Positions 31,737 through 39,964 of a stretch of 64,000 nt of DNA are shown here, one piece after another. How positions within the stretch are numbered: position 1 is the first letter of the stretch; each line of letters begins with the position of its first letter. The DNA comes from Bin87 sp965261925. Its GTDB lineage: Bacteria > Chloroflexota > Dehalococcoidia > Lucifugimonadales > UBA3495. Under the pieces are notes generated by a model. It had not been told where the DNA came from. It did no database searches and saw nothing but the letters and a program-made list of their open reading frames with translations. The position numbers and the translations under genes are program-made. The DNA lies in contig OZ253486.1 in NCBI GenBank assembly GCA_965261925.1, positions 1,116,001 through 1,180,000 on the forward strand, written 5' to 3'.

Positions 31737-32768
31737 TCACAGGTCGATGATCAGCACCCACATCGGCGCCTTCCCGATGTCGTACACCTCCAGCGGCTGC
31801 AGCTCCCCGCTGTCCTGGTCCACCCGGTAGGACGCCAGCCGGCCCGTCTCCAGGCCTGATGCGTAAAGGTAGTTCCCCGTGGTGTCCAAGCTGAACGCCC
31901 GCGGCACCGCCTCCGTGGACACCCGCCCGATGGCGGTCAGGCTGCCGTCCGTTCCGTCCACCGCGAACCCCGCGACGCTGTTGTGGCCCCGGTTGGGCGC
32001 GTACAGGAACCGCCCCGACGGCGTGATCTGGATCTGCGAGCAGGTGTTGCGCTCCGCAAACCCCTCCGGCAGTGTCGGCACCGTCTGGAACGGGCTCAAC
32101 GTGCCCGCATCCGCGTCGAACCGGTAGGCGGTGACGCTGCACCCCTGCTCATTGGATGAGTACAACACGTCCAGGTTGGGATTGAAGCAGACGTGCCGCG
32201 GCCCCTCAGGCGAGGTGGGCACGGCCCGGTCCGGCGTGTTGGCAGTCAGCCGTCCCGTTGCCTCGTCGAACCGAAACTGGAAGATGGCGTTGGGTCCGGT
32301 CTGCGAACCTTCGGCGATGTGCGGCACGAAGGCGTAGCGGTTGGAGGCGTCCGTCTGCACGTAGTGGGCCCCGATGCCCGTCTCCCGCCACTCGATGGGC
32401 GACGGGTCCAACGTCCCGTCGTCGCCGAAGCGATGCACGCCCACCCGCGACTGGTAGTAGTACGCCGACAGCAGGTACTTGCCGGTCTTGTCCGTCGAGA
32501 CGTGCACCGGATTCCCGTCCAGGTTGACGTCGCTGATCCACTCCAGGTCCCCGTTGCCGCCCTCGATGCGGTACGACGTCATCCCGAATTCGCCCGGCCG
32601 TCGTCGTCCCACGAACAGGAACCGCTTCTCCGGGTCCGTCGCCATCGGCGCCGGCATTCCCGCCAGCGGAAACTCGACCCGACCCGTCAGTCCGCCCGTG
32701 GCCGGATCAAGGTCGTACCGGGCGATGACATCGTCATCTTGCAGCGATACATACAGATAGGTAGCCAT
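31737..32768 (-). CDS. lactonase-family beta-propeller protein
   Basis: A 343-residue protein of the Pgl/YbhE and carboxymuconate-cyclase-like lactonase family, a seven-bladed propeller. Repeating blades are seen as TYLYVSLQDDDVIARYDLDPATGGLT, KRFLFVGRR, GKYLLSAYYYQSRVGVHRF, NRYAFVPHIAEG, VLYSSNEQGCSVTAYRFD, GRFLYAPNRGHNSVAGFAVD and GNYLYASGLETGRLASYRVD. No signal peptide. A ggaggtg site lies 4 nt before the ATG. The start is 13 bp after the stop of the flavin-dependent gene at 32782, so both are one operon, suggesting lactone opening after an oxidation. 6-Phosphogluconolactonase activity is possible, but the context favours a catabolic lactone. Confidence 0.85.
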   Translation of the reverse strand: MATYLYVSLQDDDVIARYDLDPATGGLTGRVEFPLAGMPAPMATDPEKRFLFVGRRRPGEFGMTSYRIEGGNGDLEWISDVNLDGNPVHVSTDKTGKYLLSAYYYQSRVGVHRFGDDGTLDPSPIEWRETGIGAHYVQTDASNRYAFVPHIAEGSQTGPNAIFQFRFDEATGRLTANTPDRAVPTSPEGPRHVCFNPNLDVLYSSNEQGCSVTAYRFDADAGTLSPFQTVPTLPEGFAERNTCSQIQITPSGRFLYAPNRGHNSVAGFAVDGTDGSLTAIGRVSTEAVPRAFSLDTTGNYLYASGLETGRLASYRVDQDSGELQPLEVYDIGKAPMWVLIIDL

Positions 32769-32781
32769 GTCTACACCTCCG

Positions 32782-33912
32782 CTATTCCATCACCCTTGCG
32801 TCGGGCAGTCCCAGCAGGAATTGCCCGTGGTTCTCGTAGGCCGCGTCGCTCACCATCTGGTGCTGCGCCGCCGCGTTGATGTCCCGCAGGCACTGCTGCA
32901 ACATGCTCGATACGAACAGCGCCGCGCCCCCGCCGTAGCGGAACGCCTGCGACACCACGTCCGCGGCCACGTCGGTGGCGTAGGTGGCACACCCGCGCAT
33001 CCGCGCCTGCAAGTCCGGCGCGGGAGTGCGCCCGTCACACACCGATTGCCACGCCGCCTCCAGGGTCTCCACGTTCAGCGACCGCGCCGCCCGCAGCCGC
33101 AGGTCGCACTCGCCCAGCGCCCGCTGGAACACCGGCCGGTTCGCCAACAGGTTCACCGAGTTGTACCCCCGCGTCTTGGACGCCGCCACGTCGGTCACCG
33201 CGTCCAGCGCCCGCCGGCCCACGCCCAGCGCGAACGCCGAGTGCTCGTTGGTCACGAACCCGGGCCGGCCCAGCCGGTACAGCGCTCCGCCCCGCGTGGG
33301 CTCCGTCCGCGACACGTCCCACGCGAACCGCTCCGGCACGAACAGGTCGTCCACCGAGAAGTCGCAACTCCCGGTGCCCCGCAGCCCCATCACCTGCCAG
33401 TTGTCGTGCACCTTCACCTCATGCCTCGGCATCGCCACCCGCAGCTGCATCGGCCGCCCGTTGCCCCCGACGGCCACCCGCGCGCCGGCCGAGACCCACT
33501 CGGCGTGTCTCACGCCGCTGCCGAAGGGCCACCGTCCGGTCAAGCGGTAGCCGCCGTCCACCGGCGTCGCCGTCCCGTAGGGCGCGAACGCTCCCGCAAC
33601 CTTGGGCGGTTTTCCGCCGACGAAAATCTCCTCGATGGCCTCGTCGGGCAGGAACGCCGCCAGGCTGCCCATGCTCGCCGCCCCGATCATCAGGCACCAA
33701 CCCGACGCCGGGTCAATGCGGCTCACCGCCTCCAGCACGTCCAGTTGTGTCACCAGGTCGGCCTCGGCTCCGCCCAGCACGTGGGGCATCTTCAGCCGGA
33801 ACAACCCCGAATCGTACAGCGCGTCCACCGACGCCGGCGCCAGCGTGGCCGTCTCTTCCGACTCCGCCGCTCCCGCTTCCAGCGTGGCCCGCACACTCTC
33901 CACCGCGTCCAT
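32782..33912 (-). CDS. acyl-CoA dehydrogenase-like flavin monooxygenase
   Basis: A 376-residue flavoprotein of the acyl-CoA dehydrogenase fold, closest in pattern to two-component aromatic monooxygenases such as HsaA (oxygenase subunits that use reduced flavin). Visible blocks: DALYDSGLFRLKMPHVLGGAEADLVTQLDVLEAVSRIDPASGWCLMIGA at the N-terminus, AGAFAPYGTATPVDGGYRLTGRWPFGSG, then WQVMGLRGTGSCDFSVDDLFVPERF, and a C-terminal helical domain with YRYGGGAALF-like sequence (SQAFRYGGGAALFVSSMLQQCLRDI). The ATG at 33912 is chosen; a GTG 45 bp upstream is possible. No flavin reductase is adjacent. Upstream sequence encoded by R1-type repeats is excluded. Confidence 0.82.
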   Translation of the reverse strand: MDAVESVRATLEAGAAESEETATLAPASVDALYDSGLFRLKMPHVLGGAEADLVTQLDVLEAVSRIDPASGWCLMIGAASMGSLAAFLPDEAIEEIFVGGKPPKVAGAFAPYGTATPVDGGYRLTGRWPFGSGVRHAEWVSAGARVAVGGNGRPMQLRVAMPRHEVKVHDNWQVMGLRGTGSCDFSVDDLFVPERFAWDVSRTEPTRGGALYRLGRPGFVTNEHSAFALGVGRRALDAVTDVAASKTRGYNSVNLLANRPVFQRALGECDLRLRAARSLNVETLEAAWQSVCDGRTPAPDLQARMRGCATYATDVAADVVSQAFRYGGGAALFVSSMLQQCLRDINAAAQHQMVSDAAYENHGQFLLGLPDARVME

Positions 33913-34004
33913 CAGAACGCGGCGCTTCTCGCTTCTGTCTGTCGGAAAACCCTTCACGTCGTTCACGAATCCAAAACCCTCACTCTGGGCACTCCCATCC
34001 TTGT

Positions 34005-34110
34005 CACTGCGGGCCTTCTCACCCTTGTCACTGCGAGGCACCCTCACCCTGGTCACTGCGAGCCCTCCCATTCAAATGTCATTGCGAGCGCAGCGTGGCA
34101 ATCTAGTCGC
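34005..34110. repeat. R1 repeat with degenerate leader copies
   Basis: A full left arm (tcattgcgagcgcagcgtgg, then caatctagtcgc) at 34079-34110, preceded by three degenerate partial arms of the form cttgtcactgcgagg at about 34013, 34036 and 34062. The stepwise copies suggest local expansion of the arm. Confidence 0.65.
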
Positions 34111-34187
34111 ACCCAAAGCCGCCGCTCCCCCGTCGGGACAACCATGTCCCTACGCCCCTCGCGATGCTACGCCGGCACATCCCCATC

Positions 34188-35105
34188 CTAACCGTCCACC
34201 TTGGGAAACACGTCCTGCACCAGCGCGTCCATCGTGTCGAGCAGTTGCTGCAAGTTGCCGCAGTCGTGGCAGTTGATCTGGAACTCGTCCAGCCCGGCCT
34301 CCTGCCGGTAGCGATTCATATCCGACGCTATCTGCTCGGCGGTGCCATATCCCGTCAGACGCTCACCGCCCGAGCTGGAGAATCCCGTGACGCTGGTGAT
34401 GTTAACCCGGAAGCTCATCCGCACCCGTGGCGGCTCCTCCCGACCGATCTCAGCGGATACGTCGTTGAGGTACTGCCAGTTGCTGACCAGGTTGGGCAGC
34501 GGCGTAGGCGTGGGCTGCCACACCTGCGCGAACCGCGCCGCCCGCCGCAGCGAGGCGTGGCTGGAACCCCCGATCCAGATGGGCGGGTGCGGTTGCTGCA
34601 CCGGCTTGGGGCTGGTGTGCAGGCCGTCAAACGAGAAGAACCTCCCGTGAAAGGTCACCGGGTCCGGTTCCCAGCACGCTTTCCACAGGCGCAGATACTC
34701 GTTGGTGCGCGCTCCTCGCTCCCGGTGCGGCACGTCCAGCGCGGCGTACTCGGTCTCGTTCCAGCCGGAACCGACGCCTACGATGGCCCGCCCACCGGAC
34801 ATCTGGTCCAGCGTGGCAATCATCTTGGCCGTCACCACCGGGTTGCGGTACGGCATGATCAGCACCGATGTCCCCAGCCCAATTTTCGACGTGCGCGACG
34901 CCACGTAGGCCAGCGACATCAGCGGGTCGTACACCTGCCGCCACGGCTCACTGCGCGCCGAATCGTCCACTATCACATGGTCGTTGACGAACACGGCGTC
35001 AAACCCCAGTTCCTCCGCCTTTATTGCCGTCTCGAGGATCCCCTGCGCCGTGGCCGGAAACCCCAGGTAGTCCGCGTTGGGCAACCGGAATGAATACTTG
35101 ACCAT
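34188..35105 (-). CDS. LLM-class F420/FMN-dependent oxidoreductase
   Basis: A 305-residue luciferase-like (TIM-barrel) oxidoreductase, probably F420-dependent. Conserved parts: AEELGFDAVFVNDHVIVDD near residue 35, SKIGLGTSVLIMPYRNPVVTAKMIATLDQMSGGRAIVGVGSGWNETEYAALDVPHRERGARTNEYLRLWKACW (the family core), and PPIWIGGSSHASLRRAARFAQVWQPT (phosphate-binding region). C-terminal residues define no further domain. The ATG at 35105 is the only good start. It is separated from the monooxygenase gene by 275 bp containing an R1 repeat, so it may be a separate transcript. Substrate unknown; such genes are abundant in SAR202-type genomes. Confidence 0.87.
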   Translation of the reverse strand: MVKYSFRLPNADYLGFPATAQGILETAIKAEELGFDAVFVNDHVIVDDSARSEPWRQVYDPLMSLAYVASRTSKIGLGTSVLIMPYRNPVVTAKMIATLDQMSGGRAIVGVGSGWNETEYAALDVPHRERGARTNEYLRLWKACWEPDPVTFHGRFFSFDGLHTSPKPVQQPHPPIWIGGSSHASLRRAARFAQVWQPTPTPLPNLVSNWQYLNDVSAEIGREEPPRVRMSFRVNITSVTGFSSSGGERLTGYGTAEQIASDMNRYRQEAGLDEFQINCHDCGNLQQLLDTMDALVQDVFPKVDG

Positions 35106-35277
35106 TCGATACCGCCTTCAGATCGCGCCCGTCTTCAGATAACACCCGTCTTCAGATAACAACCAGTTTTCGGCGTCATCATATTGCCAACGTCAAGTTG
35201 AAACAAGAGTGAGCATCGAGGATAATCCTGTTACCAAACCATGCAATTTACGAAACCTTGCAACGTGGAGGCCCCTG

Positions 35278-36165
35278 ATGTCCAAGTTCCGTATCGTCCC
35301 CCACGGCCGCCTGCAGGAATGGGTCGCCGAGGAGCACGGCTACTTCGCCGACGAGGGCCTCGACTACGAGTTCGTCGCGTCCAACCGGCCCGACGAGACG
35401 CTCAACCCCTCGGTCGATTCCGCCGAGGGCGCGCCCACGGAGATCAAGCGCGGCGCCTTCGAGTCCATGGAGTCCGGCCGCGCCTGCGAGATCAGCTCCG
35501 CCTGCCACTGGGCGGTGGGCATGGCGGCCAGCGCCACTCATGGCCGGATGTGGGGCCACGCCTACTCCGTCACTCCCAGCGGCATCTGGGTCGCCCCCGA
35601 GTCGCCCCTGCAGACCCCCGAGGACCTGGCCGGCGTGGAGGTTGCCGTGGGTTTCCACTCCGGCAGCCACTTCTCCGCCCTCCAGGCCCTGGAGAGCATC
35701 CTGCCTCGCGACCGGATCAGCATGCAGTTCGTCGGCGGCCCGCTGGACCGGCTGCAGCTTGCCCTGGATCGCCGCGTGCCGGCTGCCAACGTATTCGGCG
35801 CGCCCGGCTATGTGCTGGAACAGCAGGGCTTCCGCAAGCTGGTCGACACCAGTTTCATGATCGGCTTCCTCATCAACGGCGACGCCACTGATGACCAGCT
35901 GCGGGCCTACTTCAACGCCCTCCGGCGCGCCCAGCGCGAGATCGACGCCGCCAAGGAGCGCTACCAGCGCTACTTCCTCGAGGAACTGCCTCAGCGCTAC
36001 CACCCGCTCTTCGACCACCGCCGGGCCGGCATCGGCGAGCGCCTGGTATTCGAGCCCTACACCCGGGAGATGTTCGACCGCACCCACCGCTGGATGCTCG
36101 ACTGGCAAATCTTCCCCGAAAACCAAACCGGCAACGCAACCTACGAAGAAGCGGTGGCGGTCTGA
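35278..36165 (+). CDS. NMT1/THI5-like substrate-binding domain protein
   Basis: A 295-residue type II periplasmic-binding-fold protein of the NMT1/THI5/SsuA kind. It begins SKFRIVPHGRLQEWVAEEHGYFADEGLDYEFV, the typical lobe-1 start, and includes SGRACEISSACHWAVGMAAS, then SGIWVAPESPLQTPEDLAGVEVAVGFHSGSHFSALQALE and a C-terminal helical region (REIDAAKERYQRYFLEELPQRY). It has no signal peptide or lipobox, so it is probably cytoplasmic and either an enzyme or sensor rather than a transporter component; no permease or ATPase is adjacent. The ATG at 35278 has gtggagg 6 nt upstream. Compare the dihydroxyphthalate-decarboxylase-like gene at 39965, which has the same general fold. Confidence 0.75.
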   Translation: MSKFRIVPHGRLQEWVAEEHGYFADEGLDYEFVASNRPDETLNPSVDSAEGAPTEIKRGAFESMESGRACEISSACHWAVGMAASATHGRMWGHAYSVTPSGIWVAPESPLQTPEDLAGVEVAVGFHSGSHFSALQALESILPRDRISMQFVGGPLDRLQLALDRRVPAANVFGAPGYVLEQQGFRKLVDTSFMIGFLINGDATDDQLRAYFNALRRAQREIDAAKERYQRYFLEELPQRYHPLFDHRRAGIGERLVFEPYTREMFDRTHRWMLDWQIFPENQTGNATYEEAVAV

Positions 36166-36648
36166 TCGCAAACAGCGATCTCCCATACAGAGGCGGGGAC
36201 GCAAATGTTGCGCCCCCGTTCGCATTTCCCGCCCGTTATCCCGGTGCAGGCCCTGGTTAGCCTTGCGCCAGTCACCGCCTCGCGCCGAACAGGGCTTGGG
36301 CTGCGAACGCCCGTCGATCCCGGGTCGAAAGTTCAATGAATCGCTTGACGGCTTCTTCTGCCCTACCGATGGCTTTAGCCCGAATCCACCGAAGGGATGC
36401 GGTTCTAGCGTTGACGTGAGGGATGATGGGTAAGAAAGGCGAACGCGCCCGGCCCGATCGCCAATAGATGTGGTTCAGGGCGGTCGGTGGCGGCCACGCG
36501 AGTGGCAATGTGGCGGCCCGCAGTGGCGGCGATGGGCAAAACAGCCAGGCGGCAGGCCGGAAGTGGCGCTGGCGGGCTGGTCTGGCATGGGTCGGCGGGA
36601 CAGCCCATGGGTTGTCCGGCGGACGGGTTGGGCGCCGACGGCGCGTCG
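36166..36648. other. non-coding stretch before IS1380-type gene
   Basis: About 480 bp with no supported gene. Short frames on both strands have no ribosome site. It presumably includes the 3' end of the IS1380-type element, but no matching inverted repeat could be located by eye. Confidence 0.35.
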
Positions 36649-38088
36649 TCAGGCTGGTAGGGGAACGGCGCGCACTCGGGCCAGGGCGTGAGTGAACTGG
36701 TTTTCCCAGGGCCAGCGCTGGGGAAGATGCCGAGTGAGGCGGCGCGCCGAGCGAGTGAGCCGTCCGGCGATGGAGAAGAACCGCCGTCGGAGGGTCTTGG
36801 TGGTGACCAGTTGCTCGCCCAGACCGATGCGCGCAGCCCAGTGGGCCAGGTTGTGGGCCATCACCTGGACCGCCAGCCAGGCCGTAGATTGCAAGGGGAC
36901 TTGGCGGCGAAACGCCCTGAGGGGAGATGGTTCAGTCCCACGCCGTACTTGAGGTCGCGGATGGCGTTCTCGATCTCGGCGTGGCGGCGATGACCGGCCT
37001 CCAGTTCCAGAGTGCCTCCGTCCCGATCGGTGATGAAGCCGTGATAGCTGTAGTCGGCCAAGAGGGCCAGTTGAGAACCGGGCGTGGGCTGCACCCGCCG
37101 GACGATGCGCCGCACCGGCGCGGCGTCGGGCGCACTCTCGAAGGGGATGTAGGTAGTCTCGGCCACGTCGGCAGCACCGTCCATCCAGTAGGGTATGGGC
37201 GTCCAGTCCCCCTCGGGTATGGCCTCGATCTGGTTGCGCCGGCTCTGGTGTTGGCGGATGGTGATGGAGAAGCGGGCGGCAGGTGGACACCATGGCGTGG
37301 TTATAGCAGCCGCTATCGGCCCGCACCGTGAGTAGTCCGGTGGCTCCGGCGTAGCGTACCCGTCCCATCGTCTCACGCAGGAAGTGGGCGGCGCCCCGAG
37401 CGGTGTTGGCGCGACCCTCACGCAGCCGGGCCATCAGCACATCGCCGGTGCCGGCGGCGACGGCCAGCAGCGGGTGATAGCCCCGCTGGCCGGTGTAGCC
37501 GTGGTGGCCGTGGTGGCCGGTGTAGCCGTGGTGGCCGGTGTAGCCGTGGTGGCCGGTGTAGCCGTGGTGGCCGGTGTAGCCGTGGTGGCCGGTGTAGCCG
37601 TGGTGGCGGGCTCCCTCCTTGGCCGGACCGTAGGTCTCGCAGATGGTGGGGTCCAGGTCGATGGTCAACGGTCCGTGATTGTTCAAAGATCGGGGTCCCG
37701 CCCCAGCGGCCCAGGCCCGGGCCAGCAGTTCCCGGCTCACCCGATCCAGCTGGCGGGCGTGGCCCCAACGGAAGCTGCGCAGGAACGTGCCCAGGGTGGA
37801 TGGCGCCTTGACCACGCAGCCCAGCACCCGCGCGGTCCTGCCAGCACGCAACCCGTCGGCATCGTCAATGCAGTCGCCCCCAGCCAGGGCGGAGGCCACC
37901 AGCGTCATGATCTGGTCGCCCGTGTTGGCTCCGCCTGGGGCACGGCCCAGGTCCAGGTGCCGATCAACCAGTTGGGGCAGGCCCAGATGCAGTGCCAAGG
38001 TGGACGGAAGGATCAGCCCAGCATTGCTGACCAGGCGGTGGTCGTCGAAGGCGATCTGGATGCGGTCGGGGTCGTTACGTGGTAGCAT
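36649..38088 (-). pseudogene. decayed IS1380-family transposase
   Basis: A transposase of the IS1380 (DDE_Tnp_1-associated) type whose 1.4-kb frame stays open only because two frameshifts compensate. Residues 1-260 are in frame (QIAFDDHRLVSNAGLILPSTLALHLGLPQLVD; DLDPTICETYGPAKEGA; TVRADSGCYNHAMVSTCR). From about 37285 the real coding shifts to another frame (ARFSITIRQHQ, then TPIPYWMDGAADVAETTYIPFE, and ELEAGHRRHAEIENAIRDLKYGVGLNHLPSGRFAAK), and from about 36905 it returns to the first frame (WLAVQVMAHNLAHWAARIGLGEQLV to the end). Catalytic Asp and Glu motifs persist but never in one chain, so the gene is inactive. An in-frame 18-bp repeat expands a HHGYTG motif. Confidence 0.8.
37489..37605. 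repeat. 18-bp tandem repeat within transposase
   Basis: Six copies of an 18-bp unit (gccggtgtagccgtggtg) plus a 9-bp partial one, encoding HHGYTG repeats on the minus strand. Ordinary IS1380 transposases have a single HGYTG here, directly before RGYHPLLA, so the array is an expansion specific to this copy. Confidence 0.9.
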
Positions 38089-38170
38089 CTATTTGGTGCT
38101 CCTTCTTTTGGGTCGGTTTGGTGTTTCACAAACCATTATCCCAGAAGCAACGGGGCACTTTCTTATCCCT

Positions 38171-38590
38171 TCAGCACACCGCCACAATCATCTCTTCGGT
38201 GGATTGGGGCTTAAAGGTCTCCGATCGGGTGAAAGCGGCCCGCGGGTTGTAATCCGCGTCATGGCGTTGTGTTTGCTGGTCAACAAATGTCTCAGCGAAG
38301 TCGGATATCGGATCCGGGAACCGGTCTATAGCTGAGGCGATCATTTGAGACCTTGCCGTGCCATGGTTGATTGCTCGATAGGTTCTCGTCCACTCCTCTG
38401 AATTCCTGAGATCGGAGGACGACCCAATCAGCGTGTTCGCATTGTTTTCTGCCAAAGCGTGGAACATGGCGTAATAGGCTGTGCTGATGGCCCGGCGTAG
38501 CCTGGCTTGCTGAGGGCGTCCTCTGGCTTCGCCGTATTCCGGTAGCTCCGCCAGCAATCTGCTGATTGCGATGAGCTGCTCCCAGTTCAT
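38171..38590 (-). CDS. HEPN-like protein, second cassette
   Basis: A 139-residue helical protein with HEPN character: QARLRRAISTAYYAMFHALAENNANTLIG is the typical first conserved helix (R..ISTAYYA.FHA), and SDFAETFVDQQTQRHDADYNPRAAF the later helix with the ...R..ADY motif. Such proteins often act as RNase toxins or as RNA-associated defence components. The ATG overlaps the stop of the upstream gene by 4 bp. It is the last gene of a two-gene unit beside an IS1380-type remnant. It is clearly different in sequence from the HEPN-like gene at 29778, but the arrangement (partner upstream, ATGA overlap) is the same. Confidence 0.65.
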   Translation of the reverse strand: MNWEQLIAISRLLAELPEYGEARGRPQQARLRRAISTAYYAMFHALAENNANTLIGSSSDLRNSEEWTRTYRAINHGTARSQMIASAIDRFPDPISDFAETFVDQQTQRHDADYNPRAAFTRSETFKPQSTEEMIVAVC

Positions 38591-38931
38591 TCACCGTCTC
38601 CGTGGTACGGCGCCACTTTCACCAAGCCAGACCATTCGCTGTCTTCGCTTTCCTCGACGTACGACTGGGTGACTATGCCGGTCACTCCATACTGCCGGAA
38701 TGCCACGCGGTTTCGCCTGTTGAATCCGTTGAGCCATGCGGGGTCAAGGACATCCCCATCTCCTGCATACCTAATCCGGATGTGCACGTATGGGTCATCG
38801 AATTCGTCGGTTTTGGTGAGCACCGTGATGCGTGGGAAGGTCACTGCATTGCCGAACCTATCGGTCAAGTCTCTGCGAGTGATCTCTTCGATCCCGGCCT
38901 TTTGGTCGTCCGTGAGCAGTTCTTGCGCCAT
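38587..38931 (-). CDS. hypothetical partner of second HEPN-like protein
   Basis: A 114-residue acidic protein. It starts AQELLTDDQKAGIEEITRRDLTDRFG, a helix, then a beta-rich part FPRITVLTKTDEFDDPYVHIRIRYAGD, another helix (LDPAWLNGFNRRNRVAFRQYGV) and a last strand (TGIVTQSYVEESE). The strand-helix-strand order and its coupling to a HEPN-like gene resemble the partner at 30200. No catalytic motif is visible. A gaggaag site lies 5 nt before the ATG. Likely antitoxin or accessory; not recognised. Confidence 0.55.
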   Translation of the reverse strand: MAQELLTDDQKAGIEEITRRDLTDRFGNAVTFPRITVLTKTDEFDDPYVHIRIRYAGDGDVLDPAWLNGFNRRNRVAFRQYGVTGIVTQSYVEESEDSEWSGLVKVAPYHGDGE

Positions 38932-38967
38932 GCTGTCTTCCTCGGGTTCACCGGGCCGATCCGTCGG

Positions 38968-39018
38968 TAGAGCGTCCTGGCCGTGTTGAATGTCTCGAAC
39001 AGCTCACCCGCCAGGTCG
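38968..39018. repeat. fragment duplicated from decarboxylase-like gene
   Basis: About 50 bp (tcggtagagcgtcctggccg then tgttgaatgtctcgaacagc) closely match 40183-40233 inside the gene at 39965-40900, same orientation. The membrane cassette 39021-39892 lies between the two copies. Confidence 0.6.
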
Positions 39019-39020
39019 CG

Positions 39021-39371
39021 CTAGGCTTCGAGCGCTTTAGCCAGCTTCTCCAGGGTTTGCTGAACATTCAGCGCGGAATATCGCGCTAGGTCGTGCAAGC
39101 GCGACAACTTTCCACGTTGTTCGGATGTTGCCGGTCTGCCGCGTGATCCAAAAGTTTCGATTAACGTACCTTTTTCGTCTAGGATTTCCAATTCGAACGC
39201 AGCCACCGCATCGTCGCGTAATGAGGAGTGTACATCTCTTCGACGTACGATTACCGCTATCGTGTCTACTGCCGTCACGAATTGATTAGCTTCAGCGGCT
39301 CTACTCCACCTGAGTTTCCCGTCGGATGTACGCCGAATCAAACCGTCCAGGATGCTCTCCAACTCATTCAT
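39021..39371 (-). CDS. hypothetical protein, membrane cassette
   Basis: A 116-residue protein without a recognised family. It begins NELESILDGLIRRTSDGKLRWSRAAEANQFVTAVDTIAVIVRRRDV, continues as a strand-rich block (AAFELEILDEKGTLIETFGSRGRPA) and ends in a helix (RLHDLARYSALNVQQTLEKLAKALEA). Proteins with this layout are common small, uncharacterised cytoplasmic factors. The ATG overlaps the stop of the membrane protein gene by 4 bp, so they are translated together. It ends beside a short duplicated fragment of the decarboxylase-like gene. Confidence 0.55.
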   Translation of the reverse strand: MNELESILDGLIRRTSDGKLRWSRAAEANQFVTAVDTIAVIVRRRDVHSSLRDDAVAAFELEILDEKGTLIETFGSRGRPATSEQRGKLSRLHDLARYSALNVQQTLEKLAKALEA

Positions 39372-39892
39372 GCCGACTCCTCCGAAATTTGCCCAAATCC
39401 CATTGCGCTCGCGAGTTCCTCCAGGGTGCTTTGGATCTCGTTCAGGCTTTCTTCAAGTGCGGGCCAGTCGGGATCACCGATACCCTGGCGCATTCTTCTC
39501 CGCACAGAGTTTTCCATGGTGGTGACAATCGCCGTGGCAACCGTAAGTTTCTCCCGAAATGCGGTTTGATCTTCAAGAGTTCGGGCAATGAACCCATACA
39601 CCATCATTCGTAGAGATTGGTATTGCTCAATGGCCGCCTCCCACCGTTCGGTATCGTGCAAAAGTTTGATGCGTTGTATCAACGCGATCGCTCGCTCTAG
39701 ATCTACCGACTGGAGATGACTCTCAATTCGGCTGTTAGTAGCGACAGCAGCCGCACGCGCCGCCCGCGAAGCCGATCTGGCGCCCCACGCCACAATTATC
39801 GTGGCGATCAATCCTATGGTTGATAGTATCGCTCCCGATAGGCTGGCCCAACTACCGGCGCTGACTAGCAAAGCTTCCACAACAGGTAGCAA
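39368..39892 (-). CDS. membrane-anchored helical protein
   Basis: A 174-residue protein with one N-terminal membrane segment (SWASLSGAILSTIGLIATIIVAWGAR) followed by an Ala/Arg-rich helix (SASRAARAAAVATNSRIE) and a long helical cytoplasmic or external domain (ERAIALIQRIKLLHDTERWEAAIEQYQSLRMMVYGFIART). No enzyme motif. The ending DWPALEESLNEIQSTLEELASAMGF is another helix. It is the first gene of a two-gene unit with 39021-39371. Lower GC than neighbours. Possibly a stress or defence module anchored to the membrane; not identifiable. Confidence 0.55.
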   Translation of the reverse strand: MLPVVEALLVSAGSWASLSGAILSTIGLIATIIVAWGARSASRAARAAAVATNSRIESHLQSVDLERAIALIQRIKLLHDTERWEAAIEQYQSLRMMVYGFIARTLEDQTAFREKLTVATAIVTTMENSVRRRMRQGIGDPDWPALEESLNEIQSTLEELASAMGFGQISEESA

Positions 39893-39964
39893 TTGTAGTT
39901 GCTACCGCTCGTCAAATCGAGCCAACCGTGTCAGCAACACAAAGAGCGCGCGGACCACACCTAC

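Noticed and set aside
33913..34071. N-terminal extension of the HsaA-like monooxygenase
   Set aside because: It is encoded by partial R1 repeat arms and lacks a domain.
35278..36165. component of an ABC transporter
   Set aside because: No signal peptide or lipobox and no permease or ATPase adjacent, so a transport role is not supported.
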